Positions 26,376-37,139 of a stretch of DNA of 64,000 bases are shown here, piece by piece. The notes below the pieces were generated by a model. That model worked only from the letters and a program-made list of their open reading frames with translations, was not told where the DNA came from and made no database searches. The stretch comes from JBDSLU01 sp963844435 (GTDB lineage Bacteria; Acidobacteriota; Vicinamibacteria; Vicinamibacterales; Vicinamibacteraceae). Positions within the stretch are counted from its first letter, which is position 1; each line of letters starts with the position of its first letter. The position numbers and the translations under genes were made by a program. The stretch lies in NCBI GenBank assembly GCA_963844435.1, contig CAWJOG010000001.1:1-64000 (forward strand), read 5' to 3'.

Positions 26376-26552
26376 ATGGGCAGCCTCCGCGAGCTGGGTA
26401 CGTCATTGCTCCTCGTGGCCCTTGTCGTCGGTGTTTTCTGGGCAGTGCGCCGCTTCTCCCCGCCGTTCCGCTGTCCGCATTGCGGCAGCAACCGATTGAT
26501 TTTCCTGAGCGACACGAAGGAGTGCTCCGAATGCGGGCGCTGGTTCGTCTGA
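26376..26552 (+). CDS. Small membrane-anchored zinc-ribbon protein
   Basis: A 58-residue protein with one membrane helix (about 10-24, SLLLVALVVGVFWAV) followed by a four-Cys ribbon: CPHCG, then CSECG 18 residues later. This is a typical single zinc site facing the cytoplasm. Its stop overlaps the permease start (TGATG), so the two are translationally coupled, which makes it a candidate accessory subunit or regulator of that permease. An in-frame TTG at 26367 falls inside the -10 box and is rejected. No known name. Confidence 0.65.
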   Translation: MGSLRELGTSLLLVALVVGVFWAVRRFSPPFRCPHCGSNRLIFLSDTKECSECGRWFV

Positions 26553-28952
26553 TGATCGATCTGCTCTGGCAGGACACGCGGACGGCGGTGCGCACGCTGT
26601 GGAAGCACCGCGGATTCACGGTCTTCGCGACGGTGTCGCTCGCGCTCGGCATCGGCGCCAACACGGCGCTCTTCAGCCTCGTCGACCGGCTGCTCCTGCG
26701 ATCGCTGCCGGTGAGCGAACCGGATCGTCTCGTCGAAGTGCAGCAGACCATCTCGAGGCTGGGCATCAAGAAGGCCGTGACCGGTGCGTCGCCGGCGGCC
26801 TTCGATGCCGTGCGCGCGCACCCGGAGATCTTCTCGGCCGTGGTCGGGTTCGAGTACCTCGACCGGCCGGCGGTGACGATCGGCGGCGCGGTCGAACCGC
26901 CCCGTCGGCTCGCGCGCGTGTCGGCCAACTTCTTCCGTGACCTCGGCATCCAGCCGGCCGTCGGACGCGTGCCGGAGGCCACCGACGACGCGGTGGCGGT
27001 CGTTGGCGACGCCTGGTGGCGTGACCGTTTCGGCGCCAGCTCCGACGCGCTGGGCCAGGCGATGACCGTGGACGGCCGGACGTACACGATCGTCGGCGTC
27101 GCACCGGCGGCCTTCCGCGGCCTGTCGATCGACGCGGCCACCGACGGCTGGATCGTGTCGCGCGCGCCCACGACACTGCAGATGATCGCCCGCCTCGCGC
27201 CAGGCGTCGGCGCGGAGCAGGCACGGGCAGCGGCGGAGGTGGTCTTCCGCCAGCTCGCGCAGTCGCAGCCCGAGGCGATGCGGTGGGGCGACGACATGCG
27301 CACCACGCTCGTGCCGGCCGGGCGAGGCCTGTCGCAGCTCCGGGAGCAGTACGAGCGCCCGCTGCTCGCCCTCTCGGCGCTGGTCGTCGTCGTGCTCCTC
27401 ATCACCTGCACCAACGTCGGCAACCTGCTCGTGCTGCGCCACGCCGGGCGTCGGCGTGAGCTGGCGGTGCGGGTGGCGTTAGGGGCCGGGCGAGCGCGCC
27501 TGGTCCTGATGTACGTGATCGAGAGCCTGGTGCTGGCCTTGCTCGGAGGCGCGCTGGCCCTGGCGGTCGCGCATTGGGCTGTGTCGATCCTGCTCTCGAC
27601 CCTGCCGGTCCCGACGATGCCCGACGGTCTGGCGTTTCGCGCCGACGCGCGGGTGCTGGCCTTCGCGGCATGCGTCTCGATGGTCAGCGCACTCCTCTTC
27701 GGCCTCGTCCCCGCGTGGCGGGCCACCAGGAGCGACCTCTCCCTCGTGCTGCGATCGAGCCCCGGACGCGGCGCCACGCAGCGCAGCCGGCGGCTCGGGC
27801 GCTGGCTGGTGGCGTGCCAGGTTGCCCTGTCGGTGCTGCTGCTGGTGGGCGCGGGGCTCTTCGTGCAGACGCTGCGCAACCTGACACGGGTGGACGTCGG
27901 GTTCGTCCCCGACGGGCTGCTGCAGGTGTCGATCGACACGCGCGGCGCCGGCTATGGCCCCGGGCAGGTCGGTGCGCTGCAGCGCCGGCTGCTCGATCGC
28001 GTCGCGGCGATCCCAGGCGTCCGATCCGTCACGGCGATCCGGAACGGCGTGATGCAGTCGGCGGGGACGCGGTCCCGCGTGACGCTTCCCGGCCGCGCGC
28101 TCGGGCCGGACGACGCGTGGAACGGCGCCGAAGTCGGCCCGGCCTTCTTCGAGACGATGGCCATTCCGGTGCTCCGCGGGCGCGCCTTCACCGCCGCGGA
28201 CTTCGCGCAGGGCCGGCGGCTGGTGGCCGTCACCGAGGACTGGGCGCGCCGCTACTTCCCTGGCGAGAATCCAGTCGGCGCCGTCATCGGTGACGCGCCG
28301 CAGTACCGAGATCGTCGGCGTGGTCGCCGACAGCAGGATCTTCGACCTCCGCACCGACGTCGGCCCGACGATGTACTTCATGGCGCCGCCCGACCCGGAT
28401 CGCTTCAACGCGCTCGAAGTGCGCACGGCCGGCAACGCGGACGCGGTCGCGCAAACCGTCCAGGCACAGATCCGCGACATCAACCCGCGCCTGCTGATCG
28501 GCGTGCGGACCATGCGCCAGGAGATCGCGCGATCGGTCGCGCGCGAGCGCCTGGTGGCGATGACGAGCACTGCCTTCAGTCTGCTCGGGGCGCTGCTCGC
28601 GTCGATCGGCATCTTCGGCGTGGCCGCCGCGACCGTCGCGCAGCGGACGACGGAGCTGGGCATCCGGATGGCACTCGGCGCGGGCCGCTGGACCGTCGTC
28701 CGCGAGGCGCTCGGCGAGACGCTGCAGGTCTTCGCGGCGGGCCTCGCTGCCGGACTCGTCCTGGCGGCGATTGCCGTCCGCGTGACAGCGACGCTGGTCG
28801 GCGATCTGCTCTTCGGCGTCACCGCGACGGACACGGCGACGGTGGCCGCCGCGGCCCTGGTGATGCTGCTGGTCGCGGCGGCGGCGTGTCTGCTGCCGGC
28901 CCGCCGCGCGGTCTCGATCGATCCCCTCGCGGCCATCCGCGACCAGTCGTAG
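26552..28952 (+). pseudogene. MacB/FtsX-type ABC permease (ADOP), one frameshift
   Basis: A two-unit ABC transporter permease of the acidobacterial ADOP kind. First half: LWKHRGFTVFATVSLALGIG (TM1), a periplasmic MacB_PCD domain, then FtsX TM2-4 (ALVVVVLLITCTNVGNLLVL, RRELAVRVALGAGRARLV). Second half: VACQVALSVLLLVGAGLF, periplasmic domain, and the last FtsX block (TTELGIRMALGAGRW). Near 28304 one extra base moves the frame from GAVIGDAPQ to TEIVGVVADSRIF. Both sides are otherwise intact to the stop at 28952, so this is a fresh lesion or a sequencing error. No ATPase gene is adjacent; these permeases often use one encoded elsewhere. Start by coupling at 26552. Confidence 0.8.
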
Positions 28953-28964
28953 CCTGCAGGTCAG

Positions 28965-29594
28965 ATGGCCCCAGTCGTTCCGGACCCGAAGAAGATCAAG
29001 GCATTCAGGAGTGAGGCGGCGTTCGACGCCTGGCTGCGTGCGCATCACGCGCGCGAGACCGAGATCTGGGTGCGGATCTACAAGAAGGGCTCGGGCAAGC
29101 CGACGGTCACCAACACCGAGGCGCTCGACGTCGCGTTGTGCTGGGGCTGGATCGACGGCATCCGCAAGGGGCTCGACGACGAATGCTTCCTCCAGCGCTA
29201 CACGCCGCGGCGCGCGAAGAGCCTGTGGAGTCAGGTGAACCGCGAACACGTCGCGCGCCTCACCGCGGCGGGTCGGATGCAGCCACCCGGCCAGCGGCAG
29301 GTCGACCTCGCGCAGGCCGACGGCCGGTGGGCCGCCGCCTACGCGCCGATGCGGGCCGCGACGGAGGCGACCGTCCCCGAGGATCTCCGCGCCGCCATCG
29401 ACGCGGACCCGCGTGCCCGGCAGACATTCCAGACCCTGGGACGCGCGAACCTGTTCGCGCTCGCCTTCCGCACGAACAACATGAAGACGCCGGCCGGGCG
29501 GGCGCGGGCGATCGCGACGCTCGTGGCCATGCTCGCGCGCGGCGAGACCATCCTCCCCGAAGCCACACGCCGTCGCGATCGCTCAGGGCGGTGA
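28965..29594 (+). CDS. YdeI/OmpD-associated family protein
   Basis: A 209-residue cytoplasmic protein with the YdeI family pattern: WLRAHHARETEIWVRIYKK, ALDVALCWGWIDGIRKGLDD, CFLQRYTPRRAKSLWSQVN and the late NNMKTPAGRARAI. Members are called bacteriocin-protection or OmpD-associated proteins, but no reaction is established. The C-terminal segment is rich in Arg and may be disordered. It begins 12 bases after the permease stop, so it may share that transcript, although the functions look unrelated. Confidence 0.85.
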   Translation: MAPVVPDPKKIKAFRSEAAFDAWLRAHHARETEIWVRIYKKGSGKPTVTNTEALDVALCWGWIDGIRKGLDDECFLQRYTPRRAKSLWSQVNREHVARLTAAGRMQPPGQRQVDLAQADGRWAAAYAPMRAATEATVPEDLRAAIDADPRARQTFQTLGRANLFALAFRTNNMKTPAGRARAIATLVAMLARGETILPEATRRRDRSGR

Positions 29595-29810
29595 GATCTC
29601 GACGGAGCACGACGCAGATGACGGGCACGATGCAGCGTGCAAAGAAGCGAGCGGTCCATGACCACTCCTCGTTCGAAGGAAGCGGTCCGTCGCCCAGCAA
29701 GAACCACGCCTCACAACCCGCGATCGTGCGGCCCCCATCGCCGCTACAATGGGCCGCCGTTCGGGCGACGCGTATCGGAATGACGGTCAAATGCGAAGGA
29801 GGAGTGCGAT

Positions 29811-30300
29811 GAGGCCGAGCAACGTTCTGGCGCTTTCGATCTCGCTTGTCCTGGTGTCCTCTGTTCTGGTGCAGCCATCCGGACGGTGCGAGGGCCACGC
29901 AAGCCGCGACCGCAGGGCCAGCCCAACCGATCTTCCTGTCGGCCGGCGACGTGAAATGGACCGACCTCGATCCCACCGGTGCTCCCGGCGTCAAGATCGC
30001 GGACCTGTGGGGCGACCACGCCAAGGGGGCGTTCGGCGCGTTCCTGAAGCTTCCGGCGGGATTCGCCGTTCCGCTGCACACACACACGCACGCCATGAAG
30101 GTCGTGTTCCTGTCGGGCACGTACGTTCAGGCGCCGGAGGGAAAGGCGGAAGTACGGCTCGGTCCCGGTGGGTACATGCTGCAGCCTGGCGGCAACTACC
30201 GACACGTCACGTCCTGCGACAAGGCCTCGGACTGCGTGCTCTTTGTCGAAAGCGACGGACCGTTCGACCTCAAGGTGGTCGAGACGGCGAAACCGCCCGC

Positions 30301-30304
<4 letters not shown>
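29811..30304 (+). CDS. Exported cupin-domain protein, frameshift after the signal peptide
   Basis: Two frames join to one protein. 29811-29880 gives a signal peptide, MRPSNVLALSISLVLVSSVL, behind a strong AAGGAGGAG ribosome site. From about 29890 the next frame gives a cupin: GDVKWTDLDPTG, KIADLWGD, LPAGFAVPLHTHTHAMKVV with the metal-binding His cluster, GSYMLQPGG-like text (GPGGYMLQPGGNYRH) and DCVLFVESDGPFD. A single base separates the halves. The cupin part stands open from 29846, but that start (ATGTCCTGG) would lack export. Resembles cupins of unknown substrate. Its stop overlaps the yjbQ start (ATGA). Confidence 0.72.
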
Positions 30305-30753
<449 letters not shown>

Positions 30754-30759
30754 CTGGCG

Positions 30760-30870
30760 ATGACCTACGTGCTGCTCGCTGCGCTGGTTGCAGCAGTCGC
30801 GGCCTGGCTGCTCTGGCGAACGGCGCTGAACGGACTGCGCCGCTTCGTGAGGAACCTGTGGCCGCATTAG
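30760..30870 (+). CDS. Tiny single-span membrane protein
   Basis: A 36-residue frame 6 bases after the yjbQ stop. It has one strong hydrophobic helix (about 3-19, YVLLAALVAAVAAWLLW), then a basic tail RTALNGLRRFVRNLWPH, which predicts N-out/C-in topology. The composition is far from random. Its position at the end of the cupin-yjbQ unit suggests co-expression. No family known to me. Confidence 0.5.
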   Translation: MTYVLLAALVAAVAAWLLWRTALNGLRRFVRNLWPH

Positions 30871-30984
30871 TCGGTCACCACGTTCCTGTCGGGTGATCGG
30901 CCCGGGAGTCGGGGAATTCCGGGGGAGCCGGCGGCGCGACGTGGCGCTCATCGAGGGCCACGTCACGCTGCGCGGCATCATCGC

Positions 30985-32355
<1,371 letters not shown>

Positions 32356-32461
32356 TCGAGAGTCCTCCGTGGCCACCGGGCCGCCACCTGGGGCCGCAGC
32401 CGATTGGGTCAGACTATGTCCACAACACCGGCTGCCGCACGAAAAAGTTGCGGTTCGCGAA

Positions 32462-32490
32462 TTGACAGGGCCGGACGCGCGCCGCAGAAT
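32462..32490 (+). promoter_or_regulatory. Consensus sigma70 promoter, leaderless
   Basis: A perfect TTGACA (32462-32467), a 17-base spacer and CAGAAT (32485-32490). The ATG at 32497 begins 6 bases after the -10 box, so the transcript should start on or beside the start codon. On the other strand CATAGT (reverse of 32413-32418) could serve the divergent oxidoreductase gene. Confidence 0.72.
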
Positions 32491-32496
32491 CGCCCG

Positions 32497-35400
32497 ATGA
32501 TGGGCGGGCGCGTGGTCGGCGCCGCGATGTCGGCCGCGGCGCTCTCGGTCGTCGTCCTCTCCGGACAGGTCGCGCCCGTCCGCCAGGCGCCCGTCGACTT
32601 CACCACCGAGATCCGGCCGCTGCTATCCGATCGCTGCTTCCGGTGTCACGGGCCGGACGCCGGCAAACGCAAAGCCAAGCTGCGTCTGGACCTGGCGGCC
32701 GGCGCGCTCAAGACGCTCGACGACGGGTGGGCGGTCGTCGCGCCGGGGCGTCCGGATCGCAGCGAACTGATCCGGCGGGTCTTCCTCGATGCCGACGACG
32801 AAGACCACATGCCGCCGGCCGAGTCGCACCTGACGCTGACCGGCGCCGAAAAGGCGCTGCTCCGGCGTTGGGTCGAGGAAGGCGCGGACTACCGGCCGCA
32901 CTGGTCGTTCCAGTCGATCCGCTCCGCGCCGGCGCCGCCGCTCCCGGCGAACGCGGCGAACCCCAGCCCGATCGACGCCTTCATCGCGCGCCGGCTCGCC
33001 GACGCAGGCCTGCGCCCTGCCGCCGAGGCGTCGCGCGAGACCGTCATCCGCCGGGCCGCGCTGACCCTGACGGGCCTGCCGCCGACCGTGGCCGAGATCG
33101 ACGCCTTCCTCGGCGACGCCTCGCCCAAGGCCTTCGAGCGGGTGGTCGATCGCTACCTCGCGTCGCCGGCCTACGGCGAGCGCATGGCCCTGGACTGGCT
33201 CGACCTGGCGCGCTACGCCGACACCTACGGCTACCAGGCGGACGTCGACCGCGACATGTCGCCGTACCGGGACTGGGTGATCCGGGCCTTCAACGACAAC
33301 CTGCCCTTCGACCAGTTCCTGACCTGGCAGCTCGCGGGCGATCTGCTGCCGAACGCCACCCGCGATCAGCGGATCGCCACGGCCTTCAACCGGCTGCACC
33401 GGCAGACCAACGAAGGCGGCAGCGTCGAGGAGGAGTTCCGCACCGAATACGCGGCCGACCGGGTCAACACGTTCGGCACGGCCATGCTGGGCCTGACGCT
33501 CGAGTGCGCCAGGTGCCACGACCACAAGTTCGATCCGATCACGCAGCGCGACTACTTCGCGCTGTTCGCGTTCTTCAACAACATCGACGAGTCCGGGCTC
33601 TATTCGCACTTCACGAACGCAACGCCGACGCCGGCCCTGCTGCTCTGGCCGTCGGACCGCGCCGCCACGCGCGACCAGGTGGCGGCACGCATCGCCGACA
33701 CGGAACGGCACCTGAAGGCGCGTGCCCGCGAGGCCCGCGGCCCGTTCGACACCTGGATCGGGCACGCACCGCCGCTGCGACCGCCGGCGCCGGTCGCCCA
33801 TCTGGCGTTCGACACGGTCGATGGCGAGACGACGCCCGATCCCGTGGCCGGCACGCCGGCGCGGCTGCAGGACGGCCCACGACTGGTCGGAGCGCCGGCG
33901 AGCACGGGCGGCGCGCTGCAGTTCAGCGGCGACAACAGCGTCGTGCACCCGGGCGCCCGGACGTTCGTCCGCACCGATCCATTCTCGGTGGACATCCGGC
34001 TGATGCCCACCGAGTCGCAGCCGCGCGCGGTCGTCCTGCACCAGTCGCGCGCCTGGACCGACGCCGGCAGCCGCGGCTACGAGCTGACGCTCGACCAGGG
34101 CCGGCCGTTCTTCGGGCTGATCCACTTCTGGCCCGGTAATGCGATCGCGGTCCGCGCCAGAGAGGCGCTGCCGCTGCGCGTCTGGTCCAGGCTGACCGTG
34201 ACCTACGACGGCTCGAGCCGCGCCGCGGGCATCCGGCTGTATCTCGACGGCGTCCCGCTCGCCACCGAGGTGATCCGCGATCGCCTGGTCAAGGACATCA
34301 CCTATCGGCCCGAGGCCGGCGATCAATCCGCGGACGCCCATCCATTGACGCTGGGGGCGCGGTTCCGCGACAGCGGCTTCAAGAACGGGCTGATCGACGA
34401 CCTGCAGCTGTTCGACGTCGAGCTCACTGCCGTGGAAGTCGCCGGGCGGCAGCCAGGCCGCGACGCCGACGGGCTCGCCCATTTCCTGGCCCGCGAGCAT
34501 CGGCCGTATCGCGACGGCGTGACCACCCTTCGGCGTCTGCGTGAACGGGCCAATGCGCTCGTGGCGGACGTACCCGAGATCATGGTGATGGAGGAGATGC
34601 AGCCGGCGCGCCAGACGCATCTCCTCAGGCGCGGCGCCTACGACGCGCCCGGCGAGCCGGTCGAGCGCGATACGCCGGCGAGCCTGCCGCCCTTCCCCGC
34701 CGATCAGCCGCGCAACCGTCTGGGTCTCGCCCGCTGGCTCACGTCGCCGCGGCATCCGCTGGCCGCGCGCGTCGTCGTCAACCGCGCCTGGCGCATGCAC
34801 TTCGGGCGCGGCCTCGTCGCGACACCCGAGGACTTCGGCAGCCAGGGCCGGCTGCCGACGCATCCGGAGCTGCTCGACTGGCTGGCGGATCGCTTGATCA
34901 CGGAGGGCTGGAACCTGAAGGCGCTGCACCGCCGCATCGTCCTGTCGGCGGCGTTCCGCCAGTCGTCCGTCGCGACCGGCGAGGCCGTGGCGCGCGATCC
35001 CGACAACCAGCTCCTCTCCCGCTGGCCGAAGGGACGTCTCCTGGCGGAGCAGGTCCGCGACAGCGCGCTCGCCGCCAGCGGGTTGTTGAATCAGACCATC
35101 GGCGGCCCCAGCGTCAAGCCGTATCAGCCCGCCGGGCTGTGGGAGCAGTCGGGCACCGGCAAGACCTACACGCAGGACACCGGGTCGAAGCTGTATCGTC
35201 GCAGCCTCTATACCTTCTGGCGGCGGACCGCGCCGCCCCCGTCGATGACGGCGTTCGACGCCGTGACGCGCGAGGTCTGCGTGGCCCGTCGCGAAGCCAC
35301 CGTCACGCCGCTGCAGTCGCTGGTGCTCCTGAACGATCCGCAGTTCATCGAAGCGTCGCGCCGGCTCGCCGAGCGCGTCCTCGAGCGGCATCCGCGCCAT

Positions 35401-35652
35401 GTCCGCGACCGGCATCGCGAGGTGTATCGCACGCTGATCGGCCGGCTGCCCGACGAGATCGAGGCCGGCATTCTGGCGCGGATGTTCGACGAACAGCGCG
35501 CGTGGTTCGCGCAGCACCCAGCCGACGCGGTGAAGTACGTCCACGTCGGCGAGTCGGCTCCGAACCCGTCGCTGGCGCCGGTTGACGTGGCGGCGACCAC
35601 CGCGGTCGTCAACGCGATCGTCAACTTCGACGAGTTCGTGGTGCTGCGATGA
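32497..35652 (+). CDS. DUF1549/DUF1553 protein with cytochrome c and LamG domains
   Basis: A 1051-residue exported protein of the planctomycete PSD1 group. Signal peptide about 1-27. Planctomycete cytochrome C domain with CFRCH (47-51) and MPP near 107. DUF1549 about 150-355, with ECARCHDHKFDP, a second CxxCH, near 335. LamG-like jelly roll about 430-640 (TDAGSRGYELTLDQGRP, GLIDDLQLFDVELT). DUF1553 about 730-1000 (FPADQPRNRLGLARWLTSP, SAAFRQSS, NDPQFIEASR). The family is thought to work on sulfated or complex polysaccharides, but its reaction is unproved. Stop overlaps the DUF1501 start (ATGA). Confidence 0.9.
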   Translation: MMGGRVVGAAMSAAALSVVVLSGQVAPVRQAPVDFTTEIRPLLSDRCFRCHGPDAGKRKAKLRLDLAAGALKTLDDGWAVVAPGRPDRSELIRRVFLDADDEDHMPPAESHLTLTGAEKALLRRWVEEGADYRPHWSFQSIRSAPAPPLPANAANPSPIDAFIARRLADAGLRPAAEASRETVIRRAALTLTGLPPTVAEIDAFLGDASPKAFERVVDRYLASPAYGERMALDWLDLARYADTYGYQADVDRDMSPYRDWVIRAFNDNLPFDQFLTWQLAGDLLPNATRDQRIATAFNRLHRQTNEGGSVEEEFRTEYAADRVNTFGTAMLGLTLECARCHDHKFDPITQRDYFALFAFFNNIDESGLYSHFTNATPTPALLLWPSDRAATRDQVAARIADTERHLKARAREARGPFDTWIGHAPPLRPPAPVAHLAFDTVDGETTPDPVAGTPARLQDGPRLVGAPASTGGALQFSGDNSVVHPGARTFVRTDPFSVDIRLMPTESQPRAVVLHQSRAWTDAGSRGYELTLDQGRPFFGLIHFWPGNAIAVRAREALPLRVWSRLTVTYDGSSRAAGIRLYLDGVPLATEVIRDRLVKDITYRPEAGDQSADAHPLTLGARFRDSGFKNGLIDDLQLFDVELTAVEVAGRQPGRDADGLAHFLAREHRPYRDGVTTLRRLRERANALVADVPEIMVMEEMQPARQTHLLRRGAYDAPGEPVERDTPASLPPFPADQPRNRLGLARWLTSPRHPLAARVVVNRAWRMHFGRGLVATPEDFGSQGRLPTHPELLDWLADRLITEGWNLKALHRRIVLSAAFRQSSVATGEAVARDPDNQLLSRWPKGRLLAEQVRDSALAASGLLNQTIGGPSVKPYQPAGLWEQSGTGKTYTQDTGSKLYRRSLYTFWRRTAPPPSMTAFDAVTREVCVARREATVTPLQSLVLLNDPQFIEASRRLAERVLERHPRHVRDRHREVYRTLIGRLPDEIEAGILARMFDEQRAWFAQHPADAVKYVHVGESAPNPSLAPVDVAATTAVVNAIVNFDEFVVLR

Positions 35653-37139
35653 GCGAGCACCTGCGCGCGAGGTCAGGTGGAGCGACGGACGGGTGCTGCA
35701 CCGGAGCGGCGCCGGCGACAGGCCTGTCGCGGCGGATGCTGCTCAACCGGGTAGGCCTCGGCCTGGGAGGCCTGGCGCTCGCGGATCTCCTCAAGCCGGC
35801 ACCGGCCGTGGCCGGTATCCAGGATCGCGGCGTGCTCGGCAGCACGCGGCACGTGCCCGCCCGGGCGAAGCGCGTGATCTACCTGTTCATGGCCGGCGGG
35901 CCGTCGCAGATGGACACGTTCGACTACAAGCCCGAGCTCACGCGTCGCAACGGCGAGCAGCTGCCCGACTCGGTGCGACAAGGACAGCGACTGACGGGCA
36001 TGTCCGGCAATCAGTCGTCGCTGCCCCTGGCCGGCTCGCAGTTCGACTTCGGGCGACACGGCACCAGCGGCGCGTGGCTGTCGCGTCTCCTGCCGCACAC
36101 CGCCCGCGTCGTGGACGACCTGTGCATCGTCCGGTCGATGGTCACCGACGCGATCAATCACGACCCCGCGATCACGTTCTTCCAGACCGGATCGCAGATC
36201 GCCGGCCGGCCGAGCCTCGGGTCGTGGGTCCACTACGGCCTGGGGAGCGAGACCGCGGACCTGCCGGCCTTCGTCGTCCTGATCACGCCGGGCAAAGTGG
36301 ACCAGCCGCTGTATTCGCGCTTGTGGGGCAGCGGGTTCCTTCCCGCCCGGCACCAGGGCGTGCAGTTCCGCAGCGGCGGCGATGCCGTGCTCTACCTCGC
36401 CAACCCCGATGGCGTGGCCCGCGAGAGCCGGCGCGCGATCCTCGATCGGCTGAACGATTTGCACACGCACGCCGCGGCGCGGTCGAGCGATGCCGAGGTC
36501 GAGGCGCGCATCGCGCAGTACGAAATGGCCTACCGCATGCAGGCCAGCGTGCCCGGCGTGATGAACGTCGCGGACGAATCGGAGGAGACGCTGTCGCTCT
36601 ACGGCCCGGACGCGCGGACGCCGGGCACGTTCGCCGCCAACTGCCTGCTGGCGCGCCGGCTCGCCGAGCGCGGCGTCACGTTCATCCAGCTGTATCACCA
36701 GGGCTGGGATCAGCACGACAACCTGCCGAAGAAACTCGAGCAGCAGTGCCGCGAAACGGATCAGGCCAGCGCCGCCCTCGTCACCGACCTGAAGCGCCGG
36801 GGCATGCTCGACGACACACTCGTCGTCTGGGGCGGCGAGTTCGGACGCACCAGCTATTCCCAAGGCACGCTGACGGCGACCAACTACGGGCGCGACCACC
36901 ATCCGCGCTGCTTCACCGTGTGGATGGCCGGCGGCGGCGTCAAGGCGGGCCTCACCTACGGCGCGACCGACGACTTCAGCTACAACGTCACCGAGAACCC
37001 CGTGCACGTCCACGACTTCCAGGCCACTCTGCTGCACCTGCTCGGCATCGATCACGAGCGCCTCACCTATTTTCATCAGGGCCGGCGGTTCCGGTTGACC
37101 GACGTACACGGCAAGGTCGTGCAGGCCCTCCTGGCATGA
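35649..37139 (+). CDS. DUF1501 (sulfatase-like fold) exported protein
   Basis: A 496-residue protein of the DUF1501 family, the constant partner of DUF1549/1553. A Tat-type signal, LSRRMLLNRVGLGLGGLAL (about 26-44), opens it. Core motifs: VIYLFMAGGPSQMDTFDYKP, SMVTDAINHDPAITFFQTG, IQLYHQGWDQHDNLPKKL, LVVWGGEFGRT and GRDHHPRCFTVWMAGGG. The Asp and His pattern is that of alkaline-phosphatase-superfamily metal sites, without the formylglycine Cys motif of true sulfatases. Overlaps both neighbours by four bases. Confidence 0.9.
   Translation: MSEHLRARSGGATDGCCTGAAPATGLSRRMLLNRVGLGLGGLALADLLKPAPAVAGIQDRGVLGSTRHVPARAKRVIYLFMAGGPSQMDTFDYKPELTRRNGEQLPDSVRQGQRLTGMSGNQSSLPLAGSQFDFGRHGTSGAWLSRLLPHTARVVDDLCIVRSMVTDAINHDPAITFFQTGSQIAGRPSLGSWVHYGLGSETADLPAFVVLITPGKVDQPLYSRLWGSGFLPARHQGVQFRSGGDAVLYLANPDGVARESRRAILDRLNDLHTHAAARSSDAEVEARIAQYEMAYRMQASVPGVMNVADESEETLSLYGPDARTPGTFAANCLLARRLAERGVTFIQLYHQGWDQHDNLPKKLEQQCRETDQASAALVTDLKRRGMLDDTLVVWGGEFGRTSYSQGTLTATNYGRDHHPRCFTVWMAGGGVKAGLTYGATDDFSYNVTENPVHVHDFQATLLHLLGIDHERLTYFHQGRRFRLTDVHGKVVQALLA

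Noticed and set aside
32485..32502. Second ATG at 32500 as the cytochrome start
   Set aside because: Both ATGs are possible, but the first coincides with the predicted transcription start, where leaderless initiation prefers the 5' codon.
32623..35544. A 973-codon minus-strand open frame
   Set aside because: Antisense of the DUF1549/1553 gene, low-complexity composition, no family motifs.
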